6,779 bases of DNA from Vulcanimicrobiota bacterium (GTDB taxonomy: Bacteria; Vulcanimicrobiota; Vulcanimicrobiia; Vulcanimicrobiales; Vulcanimicrobiaceae): the NCBI GenBank assembly GCA_013043945.1, contig JABEUW010000225.1:1-6779 (forward strand), given 5' to 3'. The position numbers were made by a program, and so were the translations under genes. Below, piece by piece: positions 1 to 6,594 of the stretch. How positions within the stretch are numbered: position 1 is the stretch's first letter; each line of letters begins with the position of its first letter. The notes below the pieces were generated by a model. That model did no database searches. It had not been told where the DNA came from and worked only from the letters and a program-made list of their open reading frames with translations.

Positions 1-1
1 C

Positions 2-763
2 GACTACCCGCTTCCAACGGCCAACGCAATGCCCGACGATCTCGTCGCCGCGCCCGATGGAAATCTCTGGTTCACCGAGTTCAACGGGAACAAGATCGGT
101 AAAATCAGCACCTCGGGCACGACGATCGTCGAGTACCCGCTGCCGACACCGGGCTCCGAACCCGAGGGCATCACCCTCGGCTCCGATGGAGCGCTCTGGT
201 TCACCGAGGCCGGAACCTCGAAGATCGGCCGCATCACCACCTCGGGAACGATCACCGAATACGCCGTTCCCACCGCAAACGCCGACCCGACGAGCATCAC
301 CTCCGGAAGCGACGGCGCGCTCTGGTTCACCGAGTACAACACCGCGAAGATTGGCCGCATCACGACGGCCGGGACGGTCAGCGAGTATTCCGTCGCCGCC
401 GGTAGCAAGCCGACCTCGATTCTCACCGGTGCCGACGGCGCAATTTGGTTCTTAGAGCAGGGCACCAATAAGATCGGCCGTATGCTGACCAACGGCACCG
501 GCCTCAGCGAGACGACGCTCGGCGTCGCCGTCGCGTCGACGCCGACGATCGGCGCGATCGTCCAGGGCGCCGATAGCAATTTCTACTTCACCGATATCCC
601 CGGCAATAAGATCGGGCAATATCTCTCCAATGGCGGCGGCCTCTCCGAATATTCGATTCCGACGGGAGCATCGAGCCCGCTCGCCGCTGCGATCGGCCCC
701 GACCAGCGCATCTACTTCAGCGAAAGCGCCGGGAATAAGATCGGACAGTTCTCCTACTTCTAA
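2..763 (+). CDS. Virginiamycin B lyase-like (Vgb-type) beta-propeller protein, 3' part only
   Basis: The reading frame is open from the left edge, so the N-terminus is missing; the first ATG in frame (position 29) lies inside a repeat and is probably not the start. The visible 253 residues form six tandem units of about 37 to 46 residues, each with a core like LWFTE followed by KIGRI and an S-G-T turn, ending in SEY or TEY. This is the blade signature of the Vgb/streptogramin-lyase family and related NHL or SMP-30-like propellers. Known Vgb linearises streptogramin B antibiotics using active-site histidines and an acidic, magnesium-binding site. The visible part contains no histidine, so lyase activity is unlikely unless supplied by the missing portion, and a structural or binding role is more plausible. 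The last blade ends abruptly at IGQFSYF, as expected if the N-terminus closes the propeller. The gene converges on the flagellar operon and shows no functional link to it. Family assignment is firm; function is unknown. Confidence 0.85.
   Translation, partial: DYPLPTANAMPDDLVAAPDGNLWFTEFNGNKIGKISTSGTTIVEYPLPTPGSEPEGITLGSDGALWFTEAGTSKIGRITTSGTITEYAVPTANADPTSITSGSDGALWFTEYNTAKIGRITTAGTVSEYSVAAGSKPTSILTGADGAIWFLEQGTNKIGRMLTNGTGLSETTLGVAVASTPTIGAIVQGADSNFYFTDIPGNKIGQYLSNGGGLSEYSIPTGASSPLAAAIGPDQRIYFSESAGNKIGQFSYF
5..760 (+). repeat. Six in-frame propeller-blade repeats (about 126 bases each)
   Basis: Blade units start at about positions 5, 134, 260, 386, 512 and 650. Their lengths are 43, 42, 42, 42, 46 and 37 codons. 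Units 2 and 3 are the most alike in DNA: the 18 bases at 191-208 (gcgctctggttcaccgag) recur exactly at 317-334, and the 17 bases at 221-237 recur at 347-363 with one change, both at an offset of exactly 126 bases. Units 4 to 6 have diverged, with WFTE becoming WFLE, YFTD and YFSE. The pattern suggests blade duplication within the gene. Confidence 0.85.
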
Positions 764-770
764 CCCCGAG

Positions 771-784
771 CAGCCCCGCGGCTG
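771..784. terminator. Weak GC-rich hairpin between convergent genes, possible terminator
   Basis: CAGCC (771-775) can pair with GGCTG (780-784) around a four-base CCGC loop, in the 33-base gap between the stop of the propeller gene and the stop of fliR. The stem is only five base pairs and neither side is followed by a T-run, so it is not a convincing intrinsic terminator. It is listed because it is the only inverted repeat noticed in the space where both transcripts should end. Rho-dependent termination, or overlap of the two transcripts, is equally possible. Confidence 0.25.
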
Positions 785-796
785 TCACGCCAAGTG

Positions 797-1573
797 CTAG
801 CGGAGCGAGCGCATGACGGTATCCATCTGCCGCGAGAGCTGGTCGAAGAGTTGCGGTCCAACCGTCGCCAGCAACGGCAGGCTCGCCGCGAGCGTAATCA
901 GGCCGACGGTCACCTGAATCGGAAACCCAACGACGAACACGTTCATCTGCGGCGCAACGCGCGCCATCAGGGCGAGCGAGATGTTCGTAATAAAAAGCGC
1001 GATCGCCGCCGGAGCCGCTATCTTAAACACGATATCGAACGACGATGCCAGTATCCCCACCACGTTCCCCGCAAGCGACGGGTCCATGTGAATAAAGGGA
1101 AGCGGCACGAGATGAAAGGATCCCGCAATGCCTGCGATGAGGAGTAGGTGTGAATTCGTCGCTAGGAAGATCAGCGTTGCCAACGCGAGTTCGAACTCAC
1201 CGATAATGGTGACTTGCTGCTGCGTCGTGGGGCTGATAACGTTGGCAATCGCATACCCGATCTCGAGATCGATGAGCTCGCCCGCGAACTGAATACCGGC
1301 GAAAACCAACGATGCGATATATCCGACGATCGACCCCAGCCCGATTTGGGCGAGAATGGCGATGACCAGCCCGAGAAGGTTCGGGAAAGGCGCGAGCGTC
1401 GGCACCGTATGTAGGAGCAAAAACGAAAGCAACGCACCGAGACCGAAACGCGTTTGAATCGGAATTTGCGGCGCTGAAAAAATCGGAAACACGAAAAGCA
1501 TCGTGCTGACCCGAACAAAAATCAGGAAGAACGTCTCGAACTGCGCTCCGGTGATGCCGAAGATATCGAGCAT
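797..1573 (-). CDS. fliR: Flagellar export gate protein FliR
   Basis: The 258-residue integral membrane protein is the usual length for FliR, which forms the core of the flagellar type III export gate in the cytoplasmic membrane together with FliP and FliQ. The sequence is a series of long hydrophobic segments. FliR-type landmarks include an N-terminal FVRVSTMLFVFPIF stretch, AGELIDLEIGYAIANVISP near residues 97-115, and VAPQMNVFVVGFPI near residues 206-219. It starts at ATG 1573, six bases after the fliQ stop, with only a weak AGAG-like ribosome site, so translation probably depends on coupling to fliQ. It is not fused to FlhB, as happens in some lineages, and flhB does not follow it. It is the last gene of the visible operon, and the next gene converges from the other strand. 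Confidence 0.96.
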   Translation of the reverse strand: MLDIFGITGAQFETFFLIFVRVSTMLFVFPIFSAPQIPIQTRFGLGALLSFLLLHTVPTLAPFPNLLGLVIAILAQIGLGSIVGYIASLVFAGIQFAGELIDLEIGYAIANVISPTTQQQVTIIGEFELALATLIFLATNSHLLLIAGIAGSFHLVPLPFIHMDPSLAGNVVGILASSFDIVFKIAAPAAIALFITNISLALMARVAPQMNVFVVGFPIQVTVGLITLAASLPLLATVGPQLFDQLSRQMDTVMRSLR

Positions 1574-1579
1574 ACCGCT

Positions 1580-1849
1580 CTAGTGGATGACGTTTGCCGC
1601 CGACGAAAACACGCGCGTCGTAAAATCGGTCAGCAATGCAAGCATAAATGGTCCGAAGAAAAGAATAGCGGCCGCCGAAACGAGGATCTTCGGAATGAAG
1701 GTCAGCGTCGGCTCCTGCAATTGCGTAACCGCCTGCAAGAGCGAGATAATCAAGCCGGTCACCATGCTGATCAACAGCACCGGAGCGGAGACCAGGAGCG
1801 CTACGAAGATCGCCTCGCGGCCCAAACTCAAGGCATCGCTGACGGTCAT
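1580..1849 (-). CDS. fliQ: Flagellar export gate protein FliQ
   Basis: This is an 89-residue protein with two long hydrophobic hairpin segments (about residues 12-38 and 53-74), the standard size and layout of FliQ, a multi-copy subunit of the FliPQR export gate. The loop between the segments carries QLQEPTLTFIPK (residues 43-54), which matches the conserved Q-x-Q-E-x-x-L-x-F-x-P-K family motif. Its ATG (1849-1847) overlaps the fliP stop in an ATGA arrangement, and no clear Shine-Dalgarno sequence precedes it. It is therefore probably translated by ribosomes finishing fliP. Confidence 0.96.
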   Translation of the reverse strand: MTVSDALSLGREAIFVALLVSAPVLLISMVTGLIISLLQAVTQLQEPTLTFIPKILVSAAAILFFGPFMLALLTDFTTRVFSSAANVIH

Positions 1850-2631
1850 GTCTTAAAACTCGCGAAGAGTGCTCCGACGACCAAATTCCAACCATCGACT
1901 AAGAGAAAGATCAGAATTTTAATAGGCAAGGAAATGAGTACCGGGGGAATCATCATCATGCCCATCGAGAGCAGAATGCTGGCTACGACCATGTCGATCA
2001 CGATAAACGGAACGTAAAGAAGAAACCCGATCTGGAATGCCGTTTTCAACTCGGAGATCACAAACGCCGGCACCAAAATATACGTCGGGACGTCGGCTTG
2101 TTTTTTGGGGCGCGGATGCTTCGATATGGAATAGAAAAGTTCGAGATCTTTCTCGCGCGTCTGCTTAAACATAAAAGCGCGTAGCGGCTTGGCGGCACGG
2201 TCAAGCGCTACCTGTTGCGAGATTTGCTTCTTCATATACGGCTGAACGGCCGTCGTGTTAATCGTCGTGATGACCGGGTTCATCACGAAAAATGTCAGGA
2301 GCAACGCGAGCCCAATGAGCACCTGGTTCGGTGGAACCTGCGCCGTGCCCAATGCCGTGCGAACGAACGAGAGCACGATGATGATTCGCGTAAACGAGGT
2401 CATCAATACGAGCAACGTCGGGGCGAGAGCGAGCACGGTGAGCAACAACAGCACCTGTAGGGCGCCCACGACTTGCTGCGGAGATTGCGCTTGCCCCAAA
2501 CCGATACTCAACGAGGGAATCGGCGGAAGCGGCGGCGTCGGCGCGGTTGCGGCAGCGACGAACGCCGGGGCGAGCAGCAACATCGCAAATCCGAGCGCCG
2601 CTCCTACGAATACGAAGGTGCGCGCCTTCAC
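1846..2631 (-). CDS. fliP: Flagellar export gate protein FliP, GTG start
   Basis: FliP is the main subunit of the export gate. With a GTG start at 2631 the protein has 261 residues. It has a cleavable-looking signal peptide at about residues 1-28 (charged KAR, then a hydrophobic run ending in FVAAA), which is typical of FliP. It is followed by a Pro-rich segment, TSFTRIIIVLSFVRTALGT (78-96), FKQTREKDLELF (155-166), SELKTAFQIGF (193-203), the methionine-rich MGMMMIPP gate loop (223-230) and LVDGWNLVVG (244-253). A longer frame from ATG 2712 is open, but it would add 27 non-conserved residues ahead of the signal peptide and overlap fliO by 85 bases. The GTG is preceded by GGAG with six bases of spacing and overlaps the fliO stop as GTGA, so I chose it. 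The stop overlaps the fliQ ATG by four bases. Confidence 0.95.
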   Translation of the reverse strand: MKARTFVFVGAALGFAMLLLAPAFVAAATAPTPPLPPIPSLSIGLGQAQSPQQVVGALQVLLLLTVLALAPTLLVLMTSFTRIIIVLSFVRTALGTAQVPPNQVLIGLALLLTFFVMNPVITTINTTAVQPYMKKQISQQVALDRAAKPLRAFMFKQTREKDLELFYSISKHPRPKKQADVPTYILVPAFVISELKTAFQIGFLLYVPFIVIDMVVASILLSMGMMMIPPVLISLPIKILIFLLVDGWNLVVGALFASFKT

Positions 2632-2981
2632 CGTTTGCTCCAAGGCAGCGAAAGAATGGAACTCCACGCACGTTTGGTGACATCGTACCCCGCTCGCTGG
2701 GCCGCCATCCATCCATCGATATCCTCGGCGGGAATTTCGATGACGCTCCGGGTGCCCGAGGCGGCGCTCGATACGAGCAGGTAGCGCCCCCCAATTTTAA
2801 TAACGTGAAGCGCCCCATGCGCGCCGAGCGGTGTCGATTCGAGCACCGTCACCAGGCGCCGATCCGCCGAGAGAACGATACGCCCGCGTCCTAGCGCTTT
2901 GACGAGTGCGGCAAAGAGCAGTAAAACGACGGCGACGACGATCAACGCGAAGATATATTGGGTCCAAAGGTGCGTCGTCAT
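2628..2981 (-). CDS. fliO: Flagellar biosynthesis protein FliO
   Basis: This 117-residue protein has one N-terminal membrane segment (about residues 9-30) followed by a small cytoplasmic domain of about 85 residues. The layout, together with the position directly before fliP, identifies FliO, which assists assembly of the FliP ring. The soluble part contains a basic RGRIVLSADRRL stretch, then LESTPLGAHGALHVIKIGGR and YLLVSSA, in the pattern of FliO domains (strands with a conserved L-G-x-x-x-x-L-x-x-V core). FliO is poorly conserved, so context carries much of the call. Its ATG at 2981 has GGAG with seven bases of spacing and lies 21 bases after the fliN stop. The end overlaps the fliP GTG by four bases. 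Confidence 0.88.
   Translation of the reverse strand: MTTHLWTQYIFALIVVAVVLLLFAALVKALGRGRIVLSADRRLVTVLESTPLGAHGALHVIKIGGRYLLVSSAASGTRSVIEIPAEDIDGWMAAQRAGYDVTKRAWSSILSLPWSKR
2638..2641 (-). promoter_or_regulatory. Ribosome binding site that sets the fliP GTG start
   Basis: The end of fliO reads TTGGAGCAAACG before the GTG of fliP, giving a GGAG six bases from the start codon. It lies within the last codons of fliO and favours the GTG at 2631 over the longer frame from ATG 2712. Confidence 0.6.
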
Positions 2982-3002
2982 GAAACCGCTCCGCGGACTC
3001 CG

Positions 3003-3890
3003 CTAGCCGACCTGGGGATTCAGCTCGCTGATTTTCACCGCATATTTATCATCAACGACCACCACTTCTCCACGTGCGATAAGAATATTATTCACGTAGA
3101 TGTCGATCGGATCGACGGCGAGCTTATCGAGTTCAAAAACGCTACCTTGCTGGAGCGATACAACGTCGCGAAGCTGCATGACGGTCTTCCCCAGGATCGC
3201 GCGCACTTGCAACGGCACGTCGTGAACGAGATCGAGATTCGCTTGCCCTGCAGGGGTCTTCTTTGATTGCGTCGGCACGATGGGAGCGAACTGCGCCGGT
3301 GCTGCATTGACCGGAGGCGCCGTCGGTTTCGACGGGGCGAAGGGAGCCGCCGTCGCGCTCGCAGCGACCGGAACGGGCTCTTCGGAACTCCCGAGCTTCG
3401 AAAGCGTAATCGCTGCAAAATCAACCGCGATGCGCGGCGCAAGATCGCTTTCGAGCCGCACCGGTGCGCTGTACGATTGAAAGGGCGGCGGGGGCAACAG
3501 CGTCGCGTCGCTGCAGAGTTCGGCATGGATACCGGCCGTCGAGGCGCCGATATCCTCGGCGAGGCGCTCCGCCATCGCCACGGCGATCTGCGAAACGGTT
3601 TCAGAGGCGATGGAGAGCTGCATCGGGCCGAGCTCGCCGACCGACTCATCGCCGCCGAGCATCACCCCCACGATATGCGCGAGATCGTCGCGCTGAAAAC
3701 GGACGACTAACTGCGCTCCGAGGGAGGGGATTTCCCCGAGTGCGACCAGCTCGTCCCCTTCGGTGTGAATCGAGCCCTCGTGATCGGCACGAACGCTCGT
3801 TCCGGCGACCGCCGACTGCTCGACCAAGCGCCCGAGCACGGTCGCAGCAGCAGCGAACATCGTATCGGCGAGATTATCGATCTGCATCAT
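3003..3890 (-). CDS. fliN: Flagellar motor switch protein FliN, FliY-like (CheC-like domain plus SpoA domain)
   Basis: The 295-residue protein has three parts. Residues 1 to about 165 form a CheC/FliY-like domain. Residues 170-215 are an Ala/Pro-rich linker. Residues 217-295 are a SpoA (FliN C-terminal) domain with VPLQVRAILGKT, LRDVVSLQQGSVFELDK and a terminal KYAVKISEL. The SpoA part would join FliM in the cytoplasmic C-ring. The N-terminal domain makes it like FliY of Bacillus, which dephosphorylates CheY-P. Here the two regions that should carry the D/S-x3-E-x2-N phosphatase motif read D5-x3-D9-x2-F12 and S93-x3-E97-x2-S100, by my hand alignment, so activity is doubtful. The EIDALL-type CheY-binding peptide found at the start of Bacillus FliY is also missing. 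The start is ATG 3890, with a second ATG next to it at 3887. The ribosome site is weak, and the gene begins six bases after the fliM stop, suggesting coupling. Confidence 0.92.
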   Translation of the reverse strand: MMQIDNLADTMFAAAATVLGRLVEQSAVAGTSVRADHEGSIHTEGDELVALGEIPSLGAQLVVRFQRDDLAHIVGVMLGGDESVGELGPMQLSIASETVSQIAVAMAERLAEDIGASTAGIHAELCSDATLLPPPPFQSYSAPVRLESDLAPRIAVDFAAITLSKLGSSEEPVPVAASATAAPFAPSKPTAPPVNAAPAQFAPIVPTQSKKTPAGQANLDLVHDVPLQVRAILGKTVMQLRDVVSLQQGSVFELDKLAVDPIDIYVNNILIARGEVVVVDDKYAVKISELNPQVG

Positions 3891-3896
3891 CGTCGC

Positions 3897-4886
3897 TTAT
3901 TCGTCCTCATTCGTGAGCGCACCGGCAACCTTCATAGCATAGCGATCTTTATAGACTCCCGGAAAGAGATGGTACTTCTCTCGTTCGTTGACTTTCCCCA
4001 CCAGCGGTTGCGAGGTCTCATTATCGAGAACCACGAGATCGCCGAGTTGAAGCGAGACGAGGTCGCGCAGCGAGAGCGTCGTGCGTCCCAACTCGACTTC
4101 GAGATCGATATCCGCCCGTTCGACGTTTCGTTCTAACTGAGCGACATCATCCTCGGTCATCCCTCGCCCGGCGATCACTGTCGGCGACCACTGGAAATCG
4201 GTGAGCTGCTGCCCGATCGATTGTAATACGAGATAGGGGAGACAGAAATTCATGACGCCGGCCATATCGCCGACCTTCAGTTCCATCGAGACGTAGGCGA
4301 TGATCTGGTCGAGAGGGATGATGCGCGGGATGAATTGCGGGTTGGAATCGAGTGCTTCGATCTTCAGCGAAAGCGTCAGTAAGTAGTTCCAGGATTCGCG
4401 ATAGCTGTTGAGCATGCGCGCCATAAAACGCTGCATGAGCGTGCGCTCGATATCGGTAAGGTCGCGCAATTTTGGCGGGAACCAGCCCGGGCCGCCGAGG
4501 AGACGATCGATAATCGAAAAGACGAGGTTGAGATCGACTTGGACGATTCCGCTGCCCGGCAGCGGATCCATCGAGAAGATCGCCAGAATCGACGGGATGC
4601 CGATCGAGGCGATAAAATCGCCGTAACTAATCTGCTCGATCGAGACGATCGTCGCCTCGACCCGAGTCCGTAGATAGACCGAGAGCGAGTTATTGAGCAG
4701 GCGCGTAAAGTTTTCGTGCAACGTCCGCAGCGTCTGCAATTGGTTGTTCGAAAACTTGTCGAGCCGCTTGTTAAAGCGGAAATCGAATGACTTAATGCGC
4801 CGGCTTTCAATGGTTTCGAGCTGCGATTCTTCGCTGCCGAGTTGATTGATAAGGGCATCGATCTCTTCTTGCGATAAACTCGACAT
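3897..4886 (-). CDS. fliM: Flagellar motor switch protein FliM
   Basis: FliM, 329 residues, is the middle component of the C-ring and the main binding site for phosphorylated CheY. The N-terminal peptide LSQEEIDALINQL (residues 4-16) matches the CheY-P-binding motif. The middle CheC-like domain (about 35-230) contains the LLGGPG turn (129-134; the family GGxG motif) that contacts neighbouring subunits and FliG. The C-terminal SpoA domain (about 255-322) contains DIDLEVELGRTTLSLRDLVS. Length and domain order are normal for FliM. ATG 4886 has a good AGGAG with six bases of spacing, and this ribosome site overlaps the motB stop codon (TAGGAG). The gene directly follows motB with a nine-base gap; the fliL gene often found between them is absent. 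Confidence 0.97.
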   Translation of the reverse strand: MSSLSQEEIDALINQLGSEESQLETIESRRIKSFDFRFNKRLDKFSNNQLQTLRTLHENFTRLLNNSLSVYLRTRVEATIVSIEQISYGDFIASIGIPSILAIFSMDPLPGSGIVQVDLNLVFSIIDRLLGGPGWFPPKLRDLTDIERTLMQRFMARMLNSYRESWNYLLTLSLKIEALDSNPQFIPRIIPLDQIIAYVSMELKVGDMAGVMNFCLPYLVLQSIGQQLTDFQWSPTVIAGRGMTEDDVAQLERNVERADIDLEVELGRTTLSLRDLVSLQLGDLVVLDNETSQPLVGKVNEREKYHLFPGVYKDRYAMKVAGALTNEDE

Positions 4887-4895
4887 GACGCGCTC

Positions 4896-5732
4896 CTAGC
4901 TCTTGCCTGTAGGCTTGACGGAAGGACGGGGGGCAGGTTTCTTGGCCGCACGAACGACGCGATCAGTCTGTGCGGTCGGTTGCGGGATGTCGCTCTTGTT
5001 CAAAATGACGATATCGACGCGACGATTTTCCTGCCGCCCGGCGGCGGTCGCGTTACTGACGCGCGGGTGAAATTTACCGTACCCTGCCGCGGCGATCCGC
5101 GTCGGCTCTATCCCGTCCTGTTCGACGAGATAGCGCACGACGTTGACCGCGCGCGCGGTCGAAAGCTCCCAGTTCGAGGGATACCGTAGCGTATGGATCG
5201 GCACGTTATCGGTATTCCCCTCGACGCGAATCAGGTTGGCGGTCTTCTTGAGAAAGCCGGCGACCGTATCGAGAATTTTCAGCGTCTGCGGACGAATGCG
5301 TGCGCTGCCGCTGTTGTAGAACGATTGATCGGAGAGGAGGGTCACTACCAGGTTGTGTCGTTCCACGCGAATCTGCACCTGGTGCTGCAACTGGTTCTTT
5401 TGCACGTAGCGCTGCAGTTCGCGTTGCAAGGTCGGAACGTTTGCGTTCGCCCCGAACGACTGCTGACCGTTGCTGCCGCCGTTGGGCGGCTGGTTGATCG
5501 ACCACACGTTATTGAAGCCGCCGGAGACCGATTTAGCGAAAGCCTGGACCTTGACGCGACTGATCGTGGACATCGCGAAGAGAATGATAAAGAGCGCGAG
5601 CATCAGCGTGATCATGTCGGCATACGTGAGCAGCCAACGCATCATGCCAGCCGTTTCGACTTGTTGCTCTTTCTGTTTGTTGTGGAGCTTCGATTCGGCC
5701 GCGCGCGCCGCGGTCTTTACCGGTTGAGCCAT
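4896..5732 (-). CDS. motB: Flagellar stator protein MotB
   Basis: MotB, 278 residues, pairs with MotA to form the ion-conducting stator and anchors it to peptidoglycan. A basic, charged N-terminus (1-29) precedes a single membrane helix (about 33-55, WLLTYADMITLMLALF) that contains the essential ion-binding aspartate, D39. A short plug-like helix (about 56-70) and a Gly/Asn-rich linker follow. An OmpA-type peptidoglycan-binding domain (about 127-245) shows EGNTDNVPI, NWELSTARA and ENRRVDIVI. A basic, Pro-rich tail closes the protein. The membrane helix resembles the proton-type MotB of Bacillus subtilis more than sodium-type PomB or MotS, but this comparison is from memory. ATG 5732 has no clear Shine-Dalgarno sequence and lies nine bases after the motA stop, so re-initiation from motA is likely. 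Confidence 0.97.
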   Translation of the reverse strand: MAQPVKTAARAAESKLHNKQKEQQVETAGMMRWLLTYADMITLMLALFIILFAMSTISRVKVQAFAKSVSGGFNNVWSINQPPNGGSNGQQSFGANANVPTLQRELQRYVQKNQLQHQVQIRVERHNLVVTLLSDQSFYNSGSARIRPQTLKILDTVAGFLKKTANLIRVEGNTDNVPIHTLRYPSNWELSTARAVNVVRYLVEQDGIEPTRIAAAGYGKFHPRVSNATAAGRQENRRVDIVILNKSDIPQPTAQTDRVVRAAKKPAPRPSVKPTGKS

Positions 5733-5741
5733 GCGATCGCG

Positions 5742-6581
5742 CTACGTCGAACTCGCTGCAAGCGCATCGGTGGCGGCGGCTCCGCCCTCTTCCACATGTG
5801 CTTCGCGGTCGCGCGGGTCGAGGAAGGCAAGGAGCTTCTCTTCGAGGAGTCGCGGATTGTCGCCGGATTGAATCGCGAGGATTCCTTCGATCATGATTTC
5901 GCGCAGCAACAACAGTTCGCCGTTGCGCTCTTTGATTTTCGTGGCGATCGGCAGCCAGAGTAAGTTCGCAAACATGATACCGAAAAACGTCGCGACGAAT
6001 GCCTGCGCGGTAGCGACGCCGATCGAGCCGGCAATATTCGTGCTGTCGGCGGCCGAGGCCAACCCTTTGAGCATGCCGATCAGGCCGAGAACGGTGCCGA
6101 TGATGCCGAGGGTCGGCGAATAACCGCCGAGACACGTGAAGACCGACTCGGCCTTCGCTCCGCGCTCCTGGTTGTTGCTAACCTCGGTTTCCAAAACTTT
6201 ACGGATGATCTCGGTGTCGCGGCCGTCAATAACGAGCTGGATGCCTTTGCGCATGAACTCATCGTCGAGCGCTGCGGCCTCGTTCTCCAACGCGAGTAAG
6301 CCTTCGCGGCGAGCCTTTTCAGCGAACGCCACCAGGGTAGCGATGACGTCGCGCTCGTGATAGTTGCGCGTCGTAAAAGCGGTTTTGAAGCCTCCGAAAA
6401 AGCCGTCGATGAAGATCCGCCACGGAAACGAGGTGATCGTCGCACCGAGCGTTCCCCCGATGATTAACACGATCGCTTCCCAGCGCCCGAAGATGATGCC
6501 GGGGTCGGTGCCGCCAACAATTCCCGCCAGCGCGATCGCGCCGAAACCGAGAACCAGGCCAACGATAGTCGCGATATCCAA
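5742..6581 (-). CDS. motA: Flagellar stator protein MotA, TTG start
   Basis: MotA, 279 residues, is the four-helix stator subunit that surrounds MotB and pushes on FliG. Membrane segments lie near residues 4-24, 35-53, 152-173 and 190-211. The cytoplasmic loop contains ARREGLLALE (90-99), with R91/R92 and E99 at positions corresponding to the charged residues that contact FliG. YSPTLGIIGTVLGLIGML (154-171) carries the conserved proline P156, and P211 corresponds to the second functional proline. The start is TTG at 6581: an in-frame TGA lies two codons upstream, no ATG or GTG occurs in the first 14 codons, GGAG sits nine bases before it, and MDIATIVGLVLGFG matches the usual beginning of this MotA type. 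It lies 35 bases after flbD, the largest gap in the cluster, and ends nine bases before motB. Confidence 0.97.
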   Translation of the reverse strand: MDIATIVGLVLGFGAIALAGIVGGTDPGIIFGRWEAIVLIIGGTLGATITSFPWRIFIDGFFGGFKTAFTTRNYHERDVIATLVAFAEKARREGLLALENEAAALDDEFMRKGIQLVIDGRDTEIIRKVLETEVSNNQERGAKAESVFTCLGGYSPTLGIIGTVLGLIGMLKGLASAADSTNIAGSIGVATAQAFVATFFGIMFANLLWLPIATKIKERNGELLLLREIMIEGILAIQSGDNPRLLEEKLLAFLDPRDREAHVEEGGAAATDALAASST

Positions 6582-6590
6582 AACTCAGCG

Positions 6591-6594
6591 CTCC
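6591..6594 (-). promoter_or_regulatory. Ribosome binding site that supports the motA TTG start
   Basis: On the minus strand the bases just upstream of motA read TTGGAGCGCTGAGTT before the TTG. GGAG lies nine bases from the start codon. The in-frame TGA between them rules out any upstream start, so this site and the TTG define the motA N-terminus. Confidence 0.6.

Noticed and set aside
4..579. Minus-strand open frame of 191 codons opposite the propeller gene
   Set aside because: Its repeated PSVNQSAPS-like units simply mirror the blade repeats on the other strand. The plus-strand reading gives a known fold.
1197..1895. Minus-strand open frame of 232 codons spanning fliQ and the start of fliR in another frame
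   Set aside because: It overlaps two well-conserved genes out of frame and has an arginine/aspartate-rich composition with no membrane segments or known motif.
1846..2712. Longer FliP form starting at ATG 2712
   Set aside because: The extra 27 residues are not FliP-like, they precede the signal peptide and they overlap fliO by 85 bases. The GTG at 2631 has a good ribosome site and a GTGA overlap.
3464..3916. Plus-strand arginine-rich open frame opposite fliN
   Set aside because: Shadow of the GC-rich fliN CheC-like region; very high Arg/Ser content and no family resemblance.
5193..5963. Plus-strand open frame of 256 codons opposite motB and motA
   Set aside because: It runs across the motA/motB junction antisense to two clearly conserved proteins. 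Its translation is His/Arg-rich low-quality sequence with no recognisable domain, as expected for a GC-rich shadow frame.
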